A DNA stretch of 64,000 nt from Cyclobacterium sp. (GTDB lineage: Bacteria > Bacteroidota > Bacteroidia > Cytophagales > Cyclobacteriaceae): positions 1 through 64,000 of the forward strand of contig NZ_JABURL010000111.1 in assembly GCF_014762705.1 (NCBI RefSeq), read 5' to 3'. A model generated the notes under the pieces. That model did not search any database and was not told where the DNA came from. It worked only from the letters and a program-made list of their open reading frames with translations. Below, piece by piece: positions 58,052 through 64,000 of the stretch. Position numbers and translations under genes: made by a program. How positions within the stretch are numbered: position 1 is the stretch's first letter; each line of letters opens with the position of its first letter.

Positions 58052-58699
58052 ATGGTAAGTCAACCTTTCCATATGCAGAAGCAAACAAGGAAATAGAATG
58101 GCTACCTGAAAATTGGAAGGATTGGAGGAAAAAGCAGTTCAACAGACTTATTGTTAATTCGGGGTACATAAAGTTTCTGATTACAAGGGTTTTATGATCC
58201 TAAACCCTTAATTTGATCTGGAAATAAATTCAGTAAGGGTACAAGGTCGTATATACACAACTCCACCTTCAAAAAGTAGCTCTATACAACAACATATAAA
58301 AACAATTCTTAAATCAGTCTCAACCTGAAACTCCGTTCTCCCTTGCTCAGCGGATTTTCCTGCGGACCCTCACGGTCTCCAGCTCAGGCTGTTTTTATAA
58401 GAGACGTACGTGATGGTTCTCAAAGAATAGATTCCAAAACCGATAATGAGTACATATTATAATCCAATAAACAATTTTGAGCAAAAAATGAGGCCTTTTA
58501 TTTTTTATTTAGTACGCTGTTGAAATTCATCTTGCTAAATTTAGGGTGATTTATCCGTTGCGAAAATTTATTCGCACCTGGGAGTTCCGTCACTTTCAAC
58601 AAATGTAAACAATGATGTTGCCTGCTGATAAAAAAATGAGATTTGCTTTTAATTCTTTACAGATTTCATCTGAACCCTGACAACCCATAAAACAAAATA

Positions 58700-59241
58700 A
58701 TGAATCTGGTTAAAGGCATTCCCAAACTTGTTAAGGCTGGTGTGATTTCACAGGAAACAACAGGCAAAATCCGGGATTATTATGGGGAAAAAGGAGGACA
58801 GTCAAACCATCACCTGTTTGTCGTTTTTGGGATTATAGGTGCCCCATTGGTTGGACTTGGAATAATCTTATTACTTGCCCACAATTGGGATGAATTTTCA
58901 CGAACCGCAAAAACATGTTTGGCCTTTCTTCCACTGCTCATTGGACAGGTACTGTGTGGGTTCGTGTTAATTAAAAAACAAGAAAGTGTTGCATGGAGAG
59001 AAAGCAGTACGGCTTTTTTGTTTCTTGCTGTTGGAGCAAGCATTTCGCTCGTTAGCCAAATATACCACATGCCGGGAGATCTGGGCTTATTCCTGCTCAC
59101 CTAGATGCTGCTTTAGTGGTTTGTAGATTCTTTGATACAAATTTAAGTTTTATCATAAGAGGGGGGCTATTTGTTTCCGTGGGCATTGGCTTTATGGCAA
59201 CAAATTTCTGGATGCTCAAAAGGAGAAAATCAAATGGCTAA
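58700..59241 (+). pseudogene. DUF2157-family membrane protein gene, nonsense plus internal deletion
   Basis: N-terminal 134 aa ending LFLLT*MLL* then, in another frame, CRFFDTNLSFIIRGGLFVSVGIGFMATNFWMLKRRKSNG*. Confidence 0.85.
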
Positions 59242-59800
59242 CAAAAAGATAGTATTGCCTGTATTTGTTTTGATTGCCCTCTTGCAGCTTTATTTGCCGG
59301 CCAAAATGATACTTGATAGGGAAGACATATTGCATAAGGGGAAGGAATATAAATTCAAAACCCAGCCAATTGATCCCAATGACCCATTTAGAGGAAAATT
59401 CATAGCCCTCTACTAGGAAGAGGCGGTGATTTCGATTCAAAATGAAGCGGATTGGCTGCTTGGTGAATCGGTTTTTATGCTGCTGACAACTGACAAGGAA
59501 GGATTTGCAAAAGCGCATGGAGTATCAAAGGAATACCCGGCTAAAAATCAGGACTTTTTGAAAGCTAAGGTGAATTACGTTTCAGATAATGGTGCCAATA
59601 AGCTGAGTATTGACTACCCATTCGACAGGTAATACATGGAAGAATCTAAGGCGAATGATGCTGAATTGGCCTACCTCGAATCACAAGTAGACTCAACCCA
59701 GGCAGCATATGCGGTAGTTAGAATCAAAGAGGGTGAAGCGGTTTTAAAAGAGGAGTTGATTAATGGAGTCACTATACGGGAAATTGTGATAGATAAGTAG
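59234..59800 (+). pseudogene. GDYXXLXY-family protein gene with two in-frame stops
   Basis: 189-codon frame: MANKKIVLPVFVLIALLQLYLPAKMI...RGKFIALY*EEAVIS...IDYPFDR*YMEESKAND...TIREIVIDK*; TAG 59414-59416, TAA 59630-59632. Confidence 0.85.
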
Positions 59801-60100
59801 AAAAATCAAAAATAGTCTTTTGCCGGCGATAGACTTCCTTTTGGCAGGAGGTTGGTTTGTGATCTAAACCTAATAATCAATTTTTAACAAATCAATAAAA
59901 GGAAAATCAAAAAGGTGTTCACTTTGCAATGTAGAATCAATCCCCCAACGGCAAACCGGTAATTTTATCAAGGCTTTTTCTTGGATCCAAAGGCATTTTT
60001 GATATATATATATATACTATAGGGAAATGGTTGAATATCACCTTTTTGGGAAATTTTATTTAGTTTTGGATTATTCAATATTTATTTTTAACGCATAATT

Positions 60101-60580
60101 ATGGATACTAATCAACTAATGGAAATTCAAAATTACTTTTCCAATAAGCAGAGGGATTGTCTTATTCAAAAAGCCGCCTACGAAAAATGGTTAAATGTTA
60201 TCACTCCATTCAGGTGGTTTGCCATTATTATAGGGGTGGTTTTGCCTGCCTTTTTGGGTGTAACTATTTTTGTTGATAGTGGATGGGTAAATCCAGATAA
60301 TTGGAAGATAATTTGTTCTACGATATTGTTACTTTCTTCCATTGTTTCAGGTTTACATACCGGCCTTCAATTTGACAGTCACCAACAGGAGTGTGTAAGG
60401 TTGAGCAAGCAATATGAATCACTGGCGCATAAATTTGAACTTGCCCGTATTGCCCACAATGATGAAATATATTCCCAAAAAAAGAACCTGAGTGAGAAAT
60501 ATACAGACTTAATAGAAAACACCCTCACTACACCGGCGAATTGGTGTCTGAGGCGTGCAAAAAAAGAGGCGGCACTGTAA
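60101..60580 (+). CDS. SLATT/DUF4231-like two-TM protein
   Basis: Amphipathic N-terminus, two TM segments (FAIIIGVVLPAFLGVTIFV; ICSTILLLSSIVSGLHTG), helical C-terminus with QYESLAHKFELARIAHND. Confidence 0.65.
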   Translation: MDTNQLMEIQNYFSNKQRDCLIQKAAYEKWLNVITPFRWFAIIIGVVLPAFLGVTIFVDSGWVNPDNWKIICSTILLLSSIVSGLHTGLQFDSHQQECVRLSKQYESLAHKFELARIAHNDEIYSQKKNLSEKYTDLIENTLTTPANWCLRRAKKEAAL

Positions 60581-60904
60581 AACTATGGCCTATGCAGGAA
60601 CTAAGAACAATTCATGGTAAATCCACCATTCTTACGCAGTTCCAAACATGTACAGCGGTTGGGTGCTGGAAAAAAGCAGGAGGACTAGGGAAAATATGCT
60701 GTTAAGCCGATATTTTATTCAGCCCTAAACCAGAAAATGGCTGATCCCCGGGGATTTATCATCCTAAATGTTTAATTTGGAGTTCGGGAATAAAATCAAA
60801 GGAGGAAACAAGGTACATAAACCCCCAATTTCACCTCCAGAATCTAACTGAATTAAAATATTGGCAACAAGCTGAAAAAAATTATAACAAAAATAAAAAT
60901 TGAT

Positions 60905-61258
60905 TTGCGAAGAATTGTTCCAAATATTTATTCAAACGACATAGAAAAAAGCAAGCATTTCTATACTGAATTTTTAGGAATGGACCTGGCGATGGATATG
61001 GATTGGATTTTAACTTTTGTATCAAAAGAAAATGAAACCGCACAAATATCAATTTTCAGTAACGACAACAACAAACCTTTAGATAATTCGGCAATATTTT
61101 TATCAATTGAAGTTTCGGATGTTGACAATTTATATGAAAGAGCCAAAAGCCAAAATATTGAAATAGTCTACCCTATCACAAACGAAAATTGGGGAGTTAA
61201 ACGCTTTTTTGTAAAAGACCCCAATGGAATAACAATTAATTTATTAACCCATACTTAA
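60905..61258 (+). CDS. VOC-family protein (TTG start in ORF track)
   Basis: IVPNIYSNDIEKSKHFYTEFLGMDLAMDMDWI; FVKDPNGITINLLTH. Confidence 0.85.
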   Translation: MRRIVPNIYSNDIEKSKHFYTEFLGMDLAMDMDWILTFVSKENETAQISIFSNDNNKPLDNSAIFLSIEVSDVDNLYERAKSQNIEIVYPITNENWGVKRFFVKDPNGITINLLTHT

Positions 61259-61276
61259 TAAAAAAATTACATCAAT

Positions 61277-61693
61277 ATGAAACCGAAAAATATTTGGGCA
61301 AATCTTGGAGTAAAAGACATCGATAGGACACGAGAATTTTACCTGTCATTAGGGTTTAAGTTAAATGGCAATCCGACAGAAAATCTTGTAAGCTTTTTGT
61401 TTGGTAGTGGTGATTTTGTAATTCACTTTTTTGAAAAGGAAAAATTAAAAACAAGTCTAGAAGGGGAAATATCTGATTTGAGTCAAGGGAATGAAATTAT
61501 GTTTTCCCTTTCCGCTGAAAGTAAGGATGAATTTGACACTTGGATAAATGAAATAGAAAAAGCTGGTGGAACTATTTTATTTGACTCCAACAAAAACAGG
61601 AAAGAATTTTACGATAAAAATGGATTCTACGTGTGCGTTTTCACCGATCCAGACGGTCACAAATTCAATCTGCTTTACAGCGACAATATGTAG
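61277..61693 (+). CDS. VOC-family glyoxalase-like protein
   Basis: WANLGVKDIDRTREFYLSLGFKLNG; CVFTDPDGHKFNLLY. Confidence 0.92.
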   Translation: MKPKNIWANLGVKDIDRTREFYLSLGFKLNGNPTENLVSFLFGSGDFVIHFFEKEKLKTSLEGEISDLSQGNEIMFSLSAESKDEFDTWINEIEKAGGTILFDSNKNRKEFYDKNGFYVCVFTDPDGHKFNLLYSDNM

Positions 61694-61754
61694 AAGTAAA
61701 AAAAGTCAATTGCCAATATCCAAGCATGCTGACCGTTTGAACGGCCACCTCTGA

Positions 61755-62183
61755 ATGCAACATATTACACATGTGAAGATTTTTCAATCAAATATCGACA
61801 AATACTGCAGGTCAATACAATACTTAGAAAAAGTATTGCAAAGGCTTTCTTTATTTCGGGCGATATTTTTTGTGAGCTCTCTTGTTGTTGTTACCATTCT
61901 TGCAAATGCAAGGTTATTGATGTCAGTATGGATTGCTTTTCCTTTCTGCATAATTGGGTTTGCCTTTTTACTCCTGCGCTATAACAAAGTAAACAGTCTT
62001 AAGGAAACTTGTACCTCTTTAAAGAAAATCAATAAAGATGAGCTCTTAAAACTTGAAAACAACCTGGAAAGCTTCCCTACCGGAGACTCCTATCGGATAG
62101 AAGGACATGCATATGTTACTGATCTGGATGTTTTTGGCTCCCATTCACTATTCCAGGGAGATTTTGAGTACAGCGGTATTTAG
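61755..62183 (+). pseudogene. N-terminal fragment of a membrane-anchored MutS-related ATPase
   Basis: TM hairpin followed by LENNLESFPTGDSYRIEGHAYVTDLDVFGSHSLFQ, characteristic of Bacteroidota MutS-related proteins, then stop; no ATPase domain. Confidence 0.65.
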
Positions 62184-62221
62184 GTCTACGTTTCTGATTA
62201 ATCGAACTAAGTTTATTTCTT

Positions 62222-62707
62222 ATGCCCTTAAACAATGCCGAAACACAAGTCCTGCGCCAACACCTGATCGAGTCGCTGAGCGGTGTGAAAGCCCATATTA
62301 CTTTCGATCAGGTTGTGGTCGATTTTCCACTTGACGCCATCAATAGAAAGGTTGCTGGAATTCCCCATTCCCCCTGGGACCTGGTGGAACACATGCGCCT
62401 CGCTCAGCGGGATATCATCGACTTTATTCAAAATCCCAACTACCGGGAAATGAAATGGCCGGATGACTATTGGCCAAATGCTGAAACGGATACTAAAACC
62501 TGGAATGAATCAATTGAAGGTATTATGACTGACCGCAACGCATTGATCCGATTGATTGAGGACAATTCAATCAACCTATTTGCCCCAATTGCACATGTTC
62601 CGGATTACACAATATTTCGGGAGATCATCATTATGGCCAATCACCATTCCTACCACACCGGTCAATTGCTTTACCTAAAAAGGGTTTTTAAAAGTTATGC
62701 TAAATAA
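62222..62707 (+). CDS. DinB-family protein
   Basis: HLIESLSGVKAHITFDQVVVDFP; PHSPWDLVEHMRLAQRDIIDF; MANHHSYHTGQLLYLKRVF. Confidence 0.85.
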   Translation: MPLNNAETQVLRQHLIESLSGVKAHITFDQVVVDFPLDAINRKVAGIPHSPWDLVEHMRLAQRDIIDFIQNPNYREMKWPDDYWPNAETDTKTWNESIEGIMTDRNALIRLIEDNSINLFAPIAHVPDYTIFREIIIMANHHSYHTGQLLYLKRVFKSYAK

Positions 62708-62792
62708 GGAAAATCAAGCATATTTCCACACCTGATATTTACTTGCTTAATGGTTAAAATGGGTAACTTGGTCTGCACTTAACCTTAAACTA

Positions 62793-64000
62793 ATGGGAAA
62801 AATTAAGAAACCAGGGGTATACATTGTAGAGAAAAACGCTTTCCCCTCTTCAGTGGTGGAAGTTGCAAGTGCAATTCCTGCATTTATAGGGCATACCGAA
62901 AAAATTCCGGATGCGGGTGCAGACGGCCTCCTCCGGATCAGCTCGTTAAGGGAATTTGAGCGGTGGTTTGGTGGACCGGCTGACTATCGGTTTCGAATGC
63001 GTAAAGCTACTGAGGAAGGGGAGAAATCCCGAATTGAAGCGCAAAAAAAAGAAGAAAGGGGTGAAAAGCGAGCTGAGTTTGACATCCGCCTGGACCTGAT
63101 AGGTGACAAGGAAGCCTATTCTGTGAGTCGGCTCGGAACCGTGTACAGGCTGTATGAAGCTATGCGATTCTTTTTTCAGAATGGTGGGGGAGCTTGCTAT
63201 ATCATTTCTGTTGGTGGTTATAAGGATCAGATTAGGGAAGAAAGGCTCGCAGACGGACTCCGTAGGCTGGAAAATGAACCGGAACCCACCCTGGTACTGC
63301 TTCCCGATGCCGTATCTCTGGATACAGCCGAGGCATTTTATAGCCTGTGCCGAAAGGTAATCGCCCATTGCGGAAAGATGAGGAACCGGATGGCCATTTT
63401 GGATGTGTACCAGGGCTACAAAGCCTTTCAAAATCCTGCGGGCGGGAAGTCCGTAGTGGATCGGTTCAGGGAAGGGGTAGGAACCGAATCACTAAGTTAT
63501 GCAGCGGCCTATTATCCCTGGTTGGAAACGACGATTGTGCAGGAATCAGAATTGTCATTTCAAAATCTGACGGATGATAGCCTGGCACTGTTGGTTGAAA
63601 TGATCAGTGGAGAACTTGCGCTAACCGATCATCCTGAAAATGAATTAGAAAGCGAAGCGGTACGAAAGGAGCGGGTTTTATCCCTGGTAAAACAACTTCC
63701 CGATTATACATCAGCTGTCGTGAATAGCTGGGACGATGACCCGGATACTTCCGGCAAATTATCTCCCGCTAACCTGCACCGCACGCTTTTGGCGTTGAGT
63801 CAGGCGTATAAAGCATTAATGGGATTTCTGCAAAAGTACCTGAATCAACTGCCACCTGCGGCCGCAATGGCCGGGTTGTACACGTTGGTGGATTCCATGA
63901 GCGGGGTTTGGAAAGCCCCCGCCAATCTTTCCCTGAATTCCGTCATTGCTCCATCTGTACCCATTTCCACTGAAGAGCAGGAATACCTGAATACACCCTT
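62793..64000 (+). CDS. Phage-tail-sheath-family protein of a contractile injection system (incomplete, runs off window)
   Basis: Open from ATG 62793 to the window end: MGKIKKPGVYIVEKNAFPSSVVEVASAIPAFIGHTEK...FERWFGGP...AMRFFFQNGGGACYIISVG...VLLPDAVSL...MRNRMAILDVYQG...YAAAYYPWLETTIV...LNSVIAPSVPISTEEQEYLNTP. Confidence 0.92.
   Translation, partial: MGKIKKPGVYIVEKNAFPSSVVEVASAIPAFIGHTEKIPDAGADGLLRISSLREFERWFGGPADYRFRMRKATEEGEKSRIEAQKKEERGEKRAEFDIRLDLIGDKEAYSVSRLGTVYRLYEAMRFFFQNGGGACYIISVGGYKDQIREERLADGLRRLENEPEPTLVLLPDAVSLDTAEAFYSLCRKVIAHCGKMRNRMAILDVYQGYKAFQNPAGGKSVVDRFREGVGTESLSYAAAYYPWLETTIVQESELSFQNLTDDSLALLVEMISGELALTDHPENELESEAVRKERVLSLVKQLPDYTSAVVNSWDDDPDTSGKLSPANLHRTLLALSQAYKALMGFLQKYLNQLPPAAAMAGLYTLVDSMSGVWKAPANLSLNSVIAPSVPISTEEQEYLNTP

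Noticed and set aside
58003-58197. 64-aa + ORF after the alpha-glucuronidase-like gene
   Set aside because: Starts inside the upstream gene in another frame; no family features.
24476-59800. Stop-codon reassignment or systematic read-through explaining the internal stops
   Set aside because: TAA, TAG and TGA all occur as internal stops, most genes use all three normally, and frameshifts or deletions accompany some; gene decay or sequence error is simpler.
60003-60018. TATATATATATATA microsatellite as a regulatory element
   Set aside because: Short simple AT repeat in an AT-rich intergenic region; no supporting context.
62946-63431. 161-aa minus-strand ORF opposite the tail sheath gene
   Set aside because: The + strand frame is the conserved sheath; the antisense frame is a shadow.
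1-64000. CRISPR array, rRNA or tRNA genes
   Set aside because: No regularly spaced repeat series, no rRNA-like segment and no convincing tRNA cloverleaf seen by eye; a dedicated scan would be needed to exclude a tRNA.

Overview
64-kb window that looks like a Bacteroidota chromosome, probably Cyclobacteriaceae/Cytophagales-like (inferred from protein families; no database search was run). Most of it is ordinary: a Gfo/Idh/MocA oxidoreductase; an ECF-sigma-headed operon (OMP, CHRD lipoprotein, haem protein, YceI, beta-barrel); a PL11-like rhamnogalacturonan lyase followed by a planctomycete-type PSCyt/DUF1553 + DUF1501 + cytochrome/LRR module; two PQQ-type sugar dehydrogenases; GH43-like, GH79-like and alpha-glucuronidase-like enzymes; a FtsX/MacB permease; a BlaI/BlaR1-like pair; and an ASST/sulfotransferase/MFS cluster. 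Accessory content: orphan RHS C-terminal tips with a membrane-protein partner and a toxin-antitoxin cluster (about 14.6-17.7 kb); a DUF6364-like/PIN pair; a SLATT-like 2TM protein; and, running off the right edge, a contractile-injection-system/phage tail sheath gene (62793 onward) missing from the ORF track. An unusual number of genes carry single in-frame stops, frameshifts or deletions (24.5, 41.1, 41.3-41.8, 58.7-59.8, 15.8, 19.4, 38.2, 54.2, 62.2 kb). Two regulatory architectures stand out: the same TACGA-N5-TCGTA dyad in both the promoter and the terminator hairpin of the BlaI/BlaR1 unit, and a double palindrome upstream of an XRE/membrane-protein operon. All family calls come from reading translated sequence by eye.
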